Below are positions 42,612 through 53,033 of a stretch of DNA of 64,000 bases, piece by piece; within the stretch, counting starts at the first letter, position 1; every line of letters starts with the position of its first letter. The stretch is from contig JANFOG010000011.1 of assembly GCA_024336345.1 (NCBI GenBank), positions 496,001 through 560,000 on the forward strand. The letters are read 5' to 3'. The position numbers were made by a program, and so were the translations under genes. The DNA comes from Mariannaea sp. PMI_226. Its lineage: Eukaryota > Ascomycota > Sordariomycetes > Hypocreales > Nectriaceae. Under the pieces are notes generated by a model. The model was given only the letters and a program-made list of their open reading frames with translations. It ran no database searches and was not told the DNA's origin.

Positions 42612-43639
42612 ATGGGTAAGCAATTCTTCTTTTCCAGTTCAAACGACTCCTCGATGCCGCCCGCCCTGGGGGGAAAAAAACGAAGCGCACAACCAAATCG
42701 ATATTATTTTGTATGCTGCGACAAGGAACAACGCATGATTGAACAGACGATCGGCATCTATAAATGAGAGCGTTACGATTTCTGTGAATTCTTGAATTTT
42801 CTCGAAAGCATATCAACCCAGATTGGAACAATTTTACCCTCGACAATGAACGACAACAAAATTTCGATATTCTTTTCTTCTACCTCGACGAGAAGTTGAC
42901 ATGCAACACCCACACCAGCGGCGCGCGGCATTGGAGCAAAGAATGTCAAACAACTGGAATGTTGGTACTAACGATTACTCTCAGGTCGTCTTCAGGAATT
43001 CGAGGTCATTGGCCGCCACTTGCCCACCGAGGCCAACCCTACCCCCGCCATGTACCGCATGACCATCTTCGCTCCTAACGAGACGGTCGCCAAGTCCCGA
43101 TACTGGTATTTCCTGCGTGGTCTCCGAAAGGTGAAGAAGGCCACTGGTGAGATCGTCAGTGTCAAGTCGGTATGTACTTCAATTTCCGAGAAGGAAAAAA
43201 AACCGAAGGAAAGGGACGTAACTGACTTGGAATTGCAGATCTCCGAGAAGCACCCTCTCAAGGTCAAGAACTTCGGTATCTGGATCCGATACGACTCCCG
43301 CTCGGGCACCCACAACATGTACAAGGAGTACCGTGAGCTTTCCCGAACCGATGCTGTCGAGTCTCTCTACTCCGACATGGCTGCCCGCCACCGTGCCCGC
43401 TTCAGGTCGATCCACGTGCGTATTCATCCATCCAGATTACTTTCCACGCAGGAAACGAGAAAACTAACCCCCAGGCTTAGGTCCTCCGAGTTGCTGAGCT
43501 CGAGAAGACTGAGGACGTCAAGCGACCTTACATCCGCCAGGTCACCACGAAGGGCCTGAGCTTCCCTCTCCCCCACCGTGTCCCCAAGGAGAGCGCCAAG
43601 AAGATCTTCAGCGCCAAGCGACCTTCCACTTTCGCTTAG
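42612..43639 (+). CDS. RPL20: 60S ribosomal protein eL20 (L18a)
   Basis: Exons 42612-42615 (ATGG), 42985-43169, 43239-43415 and 43481-43639 give 174 residues. The sequence starts [20 protein letters not shown], then [60 protein letters not shown] and [18 protein letters not shown], and ends AKRPSTFA; this is eL20 throughout. It is a structural protein of the large ribosomal subunit. The start codon is cut from the rest by a 369-base intron, a usual layout for fungal ribosomal-protein genes. At the last acceptor the GCTTAG site (43475-43480) is chosen, since the upstream CCCAG would bring an immediate stop. C-ending codons dominate, consistent with high expression. Confidence 0.97.
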
Positions 43640-43846
43640 AATGTTTTCGGTTTTCGAGGACGGATGGGCAGGCTCTGCGGGTGTTACAACGGATTATGGA
43701 AATATCAACTGCATTTGCTCGATAAAACGGGCAACGAATGAACCAAAATTCTGAGCATTGATTGATGTGCGGGGTGATGCAATTGATTGGGTTTCTAAAC
43801 TAAAAAAGTGGTGTTGGGCCAGCTCCTCCTTCAATCGTGAAAACTC

Positions 43847-46036
43847 TCAAGTTGAATCTCCTCCTCCGCTTCCTGGAGAATTATCTCTCTGTGTGTCATC
43901 AAGGAATTCGCTCCATAGTGTCCACTCTAAGGGACCCTGTTCTCCAATATCTGGTCCCGTGTCCATCATGAGAAGTTCTGGAGGATAGTTGAAGAGGATA
44001 GACGGATCCATTGTCGTCGAATCATAGGAATCAGGCAATAAACCTATAGAGTTCTGTAACCCCTGGGCCTGCATCGGATCTATTGTGAATTCTGGAGTGA
44101 ACGTCGTCGTTGTGGGCGGTTGTGTTGAGGTCACGGTAGGAACAGGCTCATTGATACTTAATTTGTTCATGAGCGCTTCTGCCCTGGCAGCCTTTGCTTT
44201 CTTCAGCAACTTCTTGATTGGCCGCCACAATGCTCCCCGTGACGAATCTGCAATATTGTCCCTTGAGCCTGGAAAGTTGCGATCCACAACGTCCCAGGCT
44301 CGATCAACCAGCTCGCCTTCAGTCTGGACGCACAACTCGGCTAGGGCTACGGCTAACGGATGCCACTGCACGTAAGTACCGGTCCACCAGGCAAACCGTC
44401 CCTCCCACTCGTTTTGAGCCATTCGGTCGTAGAGTTCCATGACAGACAATGCGGTGCGAAGCATCGTCTCGTGGGAGACTCGAGGGCGAATCGGGCCCAC
44501 ACTGCCAGTGAAGGGATATTGAATATTGAGCCACAGCTTGAGGATAACGACACGGGCAATGTCTGAAGCGTATAGGGAGGAGAGGTGCTCCGGCACTGCT
44601 GTATGGATGAAGCCGTCCTCGAGTTCCCGAATGTGGGTGATAAGATCCTCCTCGGTGTGTGTGAAGTGCTCTGCGGCAACTTTGGACGGATGGACCATGT
44701 GGCCGAAGATGGTGGAGCATTTAGCAGTGCACATGAGAATAACATTATCCGCAGGTCCAGATTTCTTCGGTACGAGAGGACCCGTGCTATCGGGACCGAA
44801 ATCGTCATCATCGATGGGTGTGGGCATGATTGTGTTGTAGGCAGAGCTAGATAAAATAGCATCAGAGCCACGATCCTCGGAGCCGCGGACATCAAGCACA
44901 ATGATAAAGTGCCACACACGGCGACGCATCTCGGCCACATAAGGGGTATACTGCTTGCCGTCGCCGTCACGGTTCAGGTTTTGGCCCTGAGCAACACGGA
45001 TCAACAAGGCTGTTAATGCCCAAGACGAGCGGTCATGTGAGAAGCGTCTCAGCATTGCCTGTAAGGAGATGAAGATGAGTGAGAAATTCCCGATCATACC
45101 TGGAGCCTTCACTTAAAAGGTACTGACCGTGTAAAGAGTGAAGGCTTGAAGAGTCACCAAGTCATTGCTGTTGAGATAATCCGCCTCAGCAAGAGCTCGC
45201 TCTATGCCATTTCGATACCTTTTGGTCACGACATCGTGAGACTCGCCCAGCTTCTCCAAGCAATCGCTGGGACTTAGACTGGCAACGGCACAGAAGTAGA
45301 TGGCAAAAGCCACTGCATTGGTCGGGGCATCAAGGGGACTTCGTGTGGGAGAGTTGATGTAGCTCTGTAATGTTTTTTCAATAGTAGGGCGATGTAGGAT
45401 TTTCATGAGGGGGTCAACGTTGCGGAGGTATATAGCCCATAACCGAGCCATCATGTTTGGCGAAGGGTGAATCAAGGGCTCCTTTTCGCGGTAGTCTAGA
45501 CTTCCAAAGAGAAAGCCTGAAGGGCCACCAGAAGTTGTTGAACCATAGCCAGTGCCAGAATCCTCGAACGACTCAGGGCTGCTTCCTTCTTCGTCATCGT
45601 CATCGTCATCGGATGGCTGATCTAGAGCTTGTCTGATGCCCTCAACTTCGGCACACAAATGACCCCAGAAGTCACCACTGAGATATCTCTCCATAGATTT
45701 GGAAGGACTCTTCAAGCCTGGCTCTGACAGAGCCTTCTCGGGCGCCAACTCAGTCGGAAAATCCGCGGTGTTCAATTCATCTTCCAACTGGCGCAGCTTC
45801 CCAGGGTCAGCCTGGCCCACGATGCTCTCGAGGCGGCTAATGCGATCGAGCAGTTCCGCCTGCTTCAGTCGCGGGGCCCGCCGAGTCGGCTTCCTAGCAG
45901 GATAGACGCATTCGAAGTTGAAGCGGGAGCACTGCGTACAGACCGGCTGAATTTTGTCGCATTTGGTCTTTCGGTGGCGACAGCTTGAGCAACTGAGCAC
46001 TCTGGCCGCTGGACGAGCGTCCTTTGCCGTGTTCAT
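43847..46036 (-). CDS. Zn(II)2Cys6 fungal-specific transcription factor
   Basis: Two exons, 46036-45128 and 45058-43847, give 706 residues. The binuclear cluster is CSSCRHRKTKC followed by CTQCSRFNFEC (Cys16, 19, 26, 33, 36 and 43) with standard spacing, then a basic linker (RKPTRRAPRLKQ) and a coiled coil (LLDRISRLESIVGQ). An acidic run (DDDDDDEE) lies near residue 150. The fungal-specific transcription factor domain covers about residues 210-480 (PNMMARLWAIYLRNVDPLMK, RRRVWHFIIVLDVRGSEDRG). The C-terminal part is disordered and rich in Thr, Pro, Asp and Ser, likely for activation. The target genes are not known; the neighbours do not point to a pathway. The ATG at 46036 is taken because the frame upstream has no earlier ATG. 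It converges with eL20, about 200 bases apart. Confidence 0.93.
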
Positions 46037-46818
46037 TTTGTACACGACCCCCCAGAGGCGGGGAAACGAGATGAATGAAATTGGGGTGAGATGCGAATAT
46101 AGATTTGCGAAGATATTTTCTAATCGAAACTATGGTTTTCTTGTTTCATCGCCATACATAGAAGTAATTAACGGGGCGGGCTGCTTGTAGACTCATTGAG
46201 AATAGACGGGAAAATCCGTAGCGGGTTCAATCACAAGTGTCGACCAGGATCTTGGCTGTCAGCCTTTGGTCCATGATCGATCCAGGTGCCGACCGACTCC
46301 ACTGGTGGATTCGCCCTATCAGCCTCATTAGATTCAGTGAGATGGAATGGGCCATGGATAGGGTAGATGGGTGGTGTGGCAGCCAACCAAATACCATGTA
46401 GCCGGTTTCACCAAATATTCCTAATCGCGACACCTCATAAATCCGACAAGTAGATAACCAGCCAACTCGGCCGTTTCCTGTGTCGTCCTTCTAGTAGTAA
46501 TTGCGCCAACACCATTTTGCGTCTTCCAACTTGCGGAGGTTATTTTTTCAGGAATATTTTTTTTTAGGAACGTGGCGCCACACACACAACTCGAGTCGGA
46601 AGGTCGATAATGCGCTAGCGTACAATTTTGCATATGAAAGTCGTGAGAATGGCGCCGTGACTCACGAGGCGGAAGAAACGATTATTTGTCATGTATATAA
46701 GGAATGTCTAGTCACACCCGTCAGGAGAATAACTGACTGGTCAACAAACTAAAATTTCAATTCAATCTCGTATCGAGACAGCTGTATTGCCATTGTGTTC
46801 ATTCAGAAACTCACCATC
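46037..46818. other. Divergent promoter region
   Basis: About 780 bases between the transcription-factor and GNAT genes, which are transcribed away from each other. There is a T/A-rich stretch at 46539-46566. No gene is supportable. Confidence 0.45.
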
Positions 46819-47499
46819 ATGGAATCATCAGACATCGAATGGGTCACCATCAAGACGACCAGGCCCGTCCTGCCATTTCTTCCAAATAGCCAGCGACGGG
46901 CCATAATGACAAATCGTCTCATCTTGCGACCCTTTGAGGACACAGAAGACGATCTCAAAGATTTACACGGCATTCGAACCAGTTTCGAGGTCATGAAATG
47001 GACTCGCCAGGGCCGCATAGACAAAGACCTGGACGAAACTCGTACCGTTGCCCTTGCGCGAACACTCCCTCCCAACGACATCCAGCGATTTGACTGGGCC
47101 ATCTGCCTCGCATCGACAGGCCGAATCATCGGCGTCGGTGGCAACAGCTATCTCGATGGCTCCCAGGGATGGCCGGAGGTGGGATACATGTTTCACCCGG
47201 ATGCCTGGGGCAAGGGATATGCCACCGAGTTTCTAGAGGCATTCCTCGACGCGTGGTGGGAGCTGCCGCGGGAGGAAGTCGAGCTAAAGGTTGACAAGAA
47301 GACCGTTCGAGGAGAGGGCGATGTGAAGAGCGAGGTCATCGCAGCGACAGCAGACGGCATCAATGCTGCGAGCCACAATGTGTTGCGAAAGGGAGGCTTC
47401 GAGCTCACCACGCTGTGGGTGGAAGATGATGTTCGAGACCTGACCCAGAAGATTACTCTGCACGGCTTCATCCACACAAAGAATAGCAAGGCAAAATAA
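46819..47499 (+). CDS. GNAT-family N-acetyltransferase (RimJ/RimL-like)
   Basis: Single exon of 226 residues. The fold is that of RimJ/RimL-type acetyltransferases: TNRLILRPFEDTEDDLKDLH at residues 31-50, a core strand WAICLASTGRIIGVGGNSYL, then EVGYMFHPDAWGKGYATEFL, which holds the acetyl-CoA pyrophosphate-binding loop (WGKGYA). NAASHNVLRKGGFELTTLWV matches the last conserved motif (xNxxSxxVLxKxGF). Substrates in this family range from protein N-termini to small molecules such as aminoglycosides or spermidine, and nothing here specifies one. The ATG at 46819 is the first in frame, since the frame upstream to 46795 lacks an ATG. Confidence 0.9.
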   Translation: MESSDIEWVTIKTTRPVLPFLPNSQRRAIMTNRLILRPFEDTEDDLKDLHGIRTSFEVMKWTRQGRIDKDLDETRTVALARTLPPNDIQRFDWAICLASTGRIIGVGGNSYLDGSQGWPEVGYMFHPDAWGKGYATEFLEAFLDAWWELPREEVELKVDKKTVRGEGDVKSEVIAATADGINAASHNVLRKGGFELTTLWVEDDVRDLTQKITLHGFIHTKNSKAK

Positions 47500-47961
47500 A
47501 GTCAATGGATGCGGTTGAATCATGTATCTATATAATGAATTGTATCTAGCATATTTCAGGGCACAATATAAAAAAGCGACTGAATTTGAGAGGATAAGAT
47601 CTGATGTGCTCGTGTAGCATTATAAAACCACCCACGCGCCGGACAATTTTTGCGGCCTCGAAAGTCCGGCGTAAGCGGAAAAGCTTGAGAAGTCCGGGTG
47701 CGTCTTGCCCGCATCATTCGGCCCCGCATTCCTTTGGTCGGCTCAAGGGTAGGTTAAGTGTTGAGGCGGTTATAATGAATGTCTGCATCATCCGAAGAAA
47801 GGTAGGTATAAATACACCTCGACCAGAGCGTTACTGCCCATTGCGTGTTACGACATTGATTCAACTTAATATTTTAACAAGAGAAACAACCCATTCATCA
47901 TAACTCATACAATATCTCATCCCGAAGATAAAGTCCTCTCATTTTACTAGATCCCTTCAAC
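47500..47961. other. Intergenic spacer and promoter of the DUF1772 gene
   Basis: About 460 bases holding the 3' end of the GNAT gene and the promoter of the DUF1772 gene, including the TATA box at 47807-47814. No other feature is visible. Confidence 0.45.
47807..47814 (+). promoter_or_regulatory. TATA box of the DUF1772 gene
   Basis: A TATAAATA element about 155 bases upstream of the ATG at 47962, preceded by GGTAGG. This is a canonical TATA sequence, suggesting regulated expression. Confidence 0.55.
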
Positions 47962-48517
47962 ATGCAACTCACTACTCCCACCCTTCTCGCAATCGCTACT
48001 GGCATAGTAGGGTCTGCATGGTCTTCAGGTGAGGTCACTTAGAATTGTTCATTCATAAAGCAGCTTCATGTATATATACTAATATGCGTTTTCAGGATCC
48101 ATTGCTAGCATCTCACTCATTGGTGTACCCGGTGCTTTGCTCGCGCCTTCATCTGCCGCTGCTACCATCTGGGCCGAGTTCTTCGCGCGTGGCATCGCTC
48201 TTATGCCAAAAATCGCTGCTACCGCTGCTGTTTCTTATCTATACGCTGCCTACGATGCAAGAAGTCGTGGTGACAGCTGGAAGGGCTTCGTTGCTGGTGC
48301 TGTCTTGACCATTTCTATTGTTCCTTATACGCAAATCTTCATGTCGGGTACAAATGCTCTTCTTCATGCGGCGGCCAACGGAACTAGTTCTGCTGGTGTT
48401 GACGAGGTTCGAAGTTTGATCGGAAAGTGGGCGTCCTTGAACCTGGGACGTAGCTTGTTGCCTCTTGCTGGTGCGGGTCTAGGATTGGTAGCCCTCTTAC
48501 AGAATAGCTTGCAATAA
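47962..48517 (+). CDS. DUF1772 small membrane protein (anthrone-oxygenase-like family)
   Basis: Two exons, 47962-48028 and 48096-48517, give 162 residues. The DUF1772 pattern is clear: VPGALLAPSSAAATIWAEFF, ARGIALMPKIAATAAVSYLY and then VPYTQIFMSGTNALLHAA, with four hydrophobic segments. The family includes fungal anthrone oxygenases and related monooxygenases of polyketide pathways, as well as members of unknown function. There is no polyketide synthase or other biosynthetic gene in the flanking 10 kb, so a role in a cluster is not supported. A TATA box lies 155 bases upstream. Its nearest upstream neighbour is the GNAT acetyltransferase gene, on the same strand. Confidence 0.88.
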
Positions 48518-48868
48518 GTAAGACGTGGGTGTGTCATGCATGTAAGGTACGAGAAAATCAATGTGCTTGTGTAGTAAAAATTAATGGATGATGAATTTGC
48601 TATCACATATTGACCGCAATATAAGTTTTTTCTTCCCTGCTGTGGGAGATGCGTGAATGTCAAATTGTCGTGTCTTGATGCTTCACGCTTCTTTTCAACC
48701 CGCCACCCGAAATCCTGAACCAACTCCCTGTAGTGAACCAAATCCTTCTCTAGCCCCCACGTGTTGTCGCGAGCTGAAAATCCCTTTCACTTGACTCACT
48801 TGACTCGATAGAAGCGTCCTTGAGTAACAGCATCGATTCGGGTGTCAACTATCCTGTGACTTGCCATT
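48518..48868. other. Convergent 3' spacer
   Basis: About 350 bases between the DUF1772 gene and the basic-protein gene, with no coding signal. Both 3' untranslated regions fall here. Confidence 0.45.
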
Positions 48869-49562
48869 CTAACTGCTCATGCAAGGCTCAGGATCCTTCA
48901 ATTTGGGTGTACGACCGAGCTTACACCTTGTGTGAAGGCGACTGGGGGTAACTCCCGTAAGTGGATGATCCTGATTGCTTGGCAAATGGCTAGGGCTACG
49001 TCTCCTCAGCGGGCGACCACGGCCTCTCTTTTTAGTCACCCTCGCGGTGTTCTCTGTGCCGGCGAGTGTAGAAGATGAAATGCGAGAGGATCGTCGAGGC
49101 TTGATTTCAGTAATGCTACCCAAGTGGCGTTGGCGGTGTTGAGAGCGTCGTGGCTCGAGTTTTGGGGCTTGAGCTTCAAAGTTCTCGTCATTAGAGAGAT
49201 TCAATGAAGCAGAACGCTGAACGAAGAAACCGTTATTGTTGCCGCCAGAAGCTTCCAATTTTGCGGGAGAGGAGCCATCGCCATCACTAACGATAACTGA
49301 TCCACCACTACGCTCGATATTGGAAGACGGCCCACGACTTGTTAAATTTAGAAACTGTCATGGTTGAATAGAGGGCATCCTACCTTGGGTCGGCTTTGTT
49401 CATAGCATGTGCTTCTTGCAGAAGAGAATCAGGTTGGTGTTGAGGCTGAGCTTGAAGGTGAGCCTGAGCCTGAGCCTGAAGCTCAGCTTGACGCAACCGA
49501 ACAAAATAGGCGTGTTTATCACGAAATTGGCTGCTAAAAATAAAGGGGAGTGGGAAATCCAT
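48869..49562 (-). CDS. Hypothetical basic, Gln-rich protein
   Basis: Two exons, 49562-49384 and 49337-48869, give 215 residues. The N-terminal part (MDFPLPFIFSSQFRDKHAYF) leads into a Gln/Ala repeat (AELQAQAQAHLQAQPQHQPD) encoded by imperfect hexamers. The C-terminal part is rich in Arg, Ser and Lys, with VTKKRGRGRPLRRRSPSHLP, an AT-hook-like RGRP core that suggests DNA binding in the nucleus. I do not recognise the family. The start is uncertain: a further open segment with a good GTAAGC donor lies upstream at 49891-49775, but I find no in-phase splice that joins it without an implausibly short intron. A TATATAAG element at 49884-49891 on this strand favours the shorter model. Confidence 0.5.
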
Positions 49563-50406
49563 AACTTGGAGATTTGTTGACACAGCTCTGACTAATAGAA
49601 AATGCCGTTTAAGCGGAATTGGAAGATAATCTCTCGGTTTGTAGACCACAGTAGTGATGAAGATTGATGCTGGATTTTGTACTTTATGTTCTTAAGTTCG
49701 AAGTTGAAGAAATGGGGGGAGCACGTCTGTTTGCCGGGAATGTGAACTGAAACTCCGATGAGAAAGTAGCTTACCTGCGAAAAGGAATCATCAACAATGC
49801 GAGAAGCAAGAGTCGCGGAAGCAGAGACAAAAGCGTGGGCAATAAGTTCAGACAAAAGCAAGGGCACTCGGTGGCAGTTGGCACTTATATACTGTCTGTA
49901 TTGAAAGGTAAGCAGCTTCTTACCATGGCATCATTGAGCTTAACCTACCTAACCAGACAGAAAGTCCGCCGCGCATAAGAGACACGGTTTCCTTACCTAC
50001 CTACGATACCTACTGATCAACACTTTTGGTACCTTTGAGGCTGTTTGGTAGGTACCTTACATTACAACACGCAACAACACAAGGTCAGGTGCATATAGGC
50101 CCTATATGCACGTCAAACCTTAGGTAGGTACCAACCTACCAACCTACCTTACGTAGCTGCCTAGGTATGGAAGCCACCAATACCGCCAAGTACCTACAAC
50201 TCCGTGACCTCCATTCACACAAAGTTGACTACTTCGAACCACAAAGGCACCTCATCGTCAGATGGGAAGACAGCGCTGGGAGATCTCGGTTGGCCAGAGA
50301 GAAATGGATCAGGACGGGCTAGGAAGCTTGGGTTCAGACAAGGGAAACCGACGAGACTTCCTCCGAAATTACTGCGCTATGTATGGGATGGAGATCTGGC
50401 GTCAAC
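49563..50406. other. Promoter region with TAGGTAGG motifs
   Basis: About 840 bases. It holds a TATATAAG element at 49884-49891 (minus strand) and several copies of CCTAGG/GGTAGGTACC from 49986 to 50167. A plus-strand frame at 50204-50410 has no ATG start and is not called. Confidence 0.45.
50119..50151. repeat. Inverted TAGGTAGG / CCTACC repeat
   Basis: TTAGGTAGGTACC followed by two CCAACCTACC-type units and CCTTA. The two arms (AGGTAGGT and ACCTACCT) are complementary and could form a hairpin. Confidence 0.65.
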
Positions 50407-52089
50407 CTAATCCAACTCTTCTACCTCATCATCTCTGAGCTCTCGGTATCGGCCTGAGTTAATAGCACTCTCCACCGGATTCTGTACGTTCATCACCCCA
50501 GTCTTTTTCAACCTAAAATACTGTCAGCTGCATAGTTTGCCAACGGCAAAGTGAAAGGGACATACCGCTCAAAAAGGACAAAGAGTCGTTCTGCTTCCCG
50601 CTCCTTTTCTTCCTCAGTCATATCTGGAAGTTCGACTGGTTTCTCTGCGTCAATAAACTGACCCGTGACCGGGTTGACAGCCCTCCTTCCGCTAGTACCG
50701 TGGAACTTGGCAAATTCTTCCGAGTATGATGGGGGAATGGGGATGTTGTTTTGTGTCAGATACCCGACCGCAATGCCGAAACCAACATTCTCAATGAACT
50801 TGGAGGCGTCCAAGTCTGAGCATTCGTATAGGAGCTGAGAAAGGCCGGCTCGTAACCCAGGGGTAAGAGGGTCCATAGAGGCCTTTAATATCTTAGCTGA
50901 CAGTGAAGTTCCCTTACCAAGGACTTCTTTTCGGTCTTCATCGCTAGGTAGGAACCAACCCCGCATGTCGTCCTTCGTAGGATCTGGGGAATACGCGTAG
51001 ACCATCCGAATGACTCCGACAAGTGGCTGCACTGCCGCATCAAGCTCGTGGTCTGGATAGCTTCCGAGCGACAAGAGCAAAAGGTCTTTGAGTTTGGATG
51101 CCACGGAGCTCGGGCTATCTTTTGGATAAAGAGCCAACAGGCTATTTTCTGCCTTTAGGTCAAGGTTTAGAAGGATGTTGACAAGAGGGCCAACGGCACC
51201 ATCTAGAGGTTTGGCCATCCGGCTGACAGTGAACTCTTGATCCATGAGCAATGATACAATGTGGGGCACTGCAGGAGTAAAGGCACTGGCATGCTTGGGA
51301 TCGTTGGCATGGTGGGTAATGTTGAACAAACATCTTGTGGTCTCAGTGAGGGCCATGTTTTGCATGGGATCTGCCTTCTCCTTGCTCTTCGAATTCAACT
51401 GACTTGAATGGCGAGAGAGTTGACCTATTAGGCGCTCCGCAAGTTCGTGCTTATCTACAAGCTCCTTGATGTCGAGAGTGGTGCCATAAGTAAGAAGGAG
51501 CAAAATTCGAGAGAGAAGAAATGCCTGTTCCCAGCTCTCGGTGCGGAGGGCGCTACAAAGTTTGATAGCAAAGCCCATATCAACCAGCATTTGACGAGTT
51601 GCAGGCTTCAGGAGCAGCGCATTTCCCAGCACTCGGAGGCCACCAAGGTTTGTCTCGAGAGATGGGTGGTTGAAACCATGGTGAGCGAGGGTGCGGATGG
51701 CCTATGCGAGTGTCAGCAAAAGTTGGTCACGGGAAACGCATTGGTGTTAAGGAATATAAAGGCAACAATGTATTGGTGAAGTTTACCTGGGTTGAGTACA
51801 TAGGATCAGCATATTCAGCCGCTCGTGAGTAGATTTTGAGTTCCTCTAGATAGAGATTCCGGTCTGTACGTTGGTGTCAGGAGAGTATCCCTTCTGGTAA
51901 TAAATAGTGACTTGCTTGCCTTTGAGCGTAAAAGGTGCACCTGGCGCATCATCTATACTTAGCTTGTCGATCAACTCGGTCACAGCCTTGGCCTTTGCTG
52001 AATAGATGGTGGTTAGCAGTTGGAGTTATCGAATTAGCTGGTGGACAACTGGACTCACCAGGCCCAGTGGCCATACCCAGTGTGGCCAT
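50407..52089 (-). CDS. RIC8: Ric8/synembryn guanine nucleotide exchange factor and chaperone for G-alpha
   Basis: Five exons, 52089-52059, 51997-51920, 51863-51787, 51701-50566 and 50512-50407, give 475 residues. The start is MATLGMATGPAKAKAVTEL. Family blocks include AIRTLAHHGFNHPSLETN, LGGLRVLGNALLLKPATRQM, TETTRCLFNITHHANDP and PLVNILLNLDL, an armadillo-type helical repeat fold. The C-terminus is RLKKTGVMNVQNPVESAI, matching Ric8 (homologues carry casein kinase 2 sites in this region). Ric8 folds and activates heterotrimeric G-alpha subunits in the cytosol and at membranes; in filamentous fungi it is needed for growth, conidiation and virulence-related signalling. Intron 2 uses a GC donor (AAAG|GCAAGC). 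The gene is divergent from Rif1 with 944 bases between the start codons. Confidence 0.95.
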
Positions 52090-53033
52090 GATGGGCGATG
52101 AACTAAGTTAAAAAAAGAAGGGTGTGAGTTATAAAACTGGTAGACGTGTGGCTTGATAACAGGCGAACCGATGCGAACAAAAGATGGACGTTGGCCTTGA
52201 CAATGTGAAGCCAGAGGGTCCTTCGGGCTTGGGGAGCTTGTTGCAAGGGTCTCTCGCGCTCTTTCTCCTGACTTTCTGATTTTAAGGTGACTAAAGGTGT
52301 CTAGTGCGACCGGGATGGGGGACACCACTAATGTAAAGCAAGTTGATGACCAAGTAGCAAAAGTCACTTGGAACAAGAGAAAAAGGAGAGTGAAAAAGTT
52401 GAGAAAATCATGCAAAATCCGATTTTGTTTTTCTTCAAAAGAATGCAGCAAATAATTGCTTGCGCTGATTTCTGTTCACTTTATGTGAAGCTTGGAGGCC
52501 TATTGCGAATCATAGTGATGAGCGTGGTATCAAGCTGTGGCGCAGATTGCCATGAACCATGGCAAGCTCAATCTCTATGTGGCTGATGCCAAAGGAAGAA
52601 CGTAAAAATCCAGGCTGAAGTACAACGCACAGACCCTTTCGGTTTAATTGATTCGCCTCCTGACCACCAACTCCACGCGCTTTTGACGCGTTGGCGGCCA
52701 GCAATCGCGGCCAGGTCGTGTTCTCAGGCGGCCTTGACTTTTTTTCACGGGACGGCCTGGTCTTCGGAAGACGGAGGACCGATACAAGCGCCGATTTAGC
52801 CTGGACTTCATCCACAGTCTTCATTGGCACCTCTAGAACATTCATTCTTGTCTCCAATAACGGTCAAAGTCTTGACCCCTCGTCTTTCCTTTTGATGTTT
52901 TCTTTGTTTCCTTGGTCTTGAAGCCCACCTCTCGAACACAAAAAAAGCCCCTTCATATCGATCGATACATGATTCTGTAACGGATTTTCGGCCAATTCTC
53001 TGCTGTCTAGATCGCCAACGCTGCCTAGCAGCC
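52090..53033. other. Divergent promoter between Ric8 and Rif1
   Basis: About 940 bases, the shared upstream region of the two genes. Small frames on both strands lack domains. No specific regulatory site is identifiable. Confidence 0.45.

Noticed and set aside
43471..43474. Alternative splice acceptor CCCCCAG in eL20
   Set aside because: Using it brings GCT TAG, an immediate stop; the next acceptor GCTTAG restores HVLRVAELE as in all eL20 proteins.
46819..48517. GNAT plus DUF1772 plus Zn2Cys6 factor as a small biosynthetic cluster
   Set aside because: There is no backbone synthase, oxidoreductase or transporter next to them, and the flanking genes are housekeeping; proximity alone is not enough.
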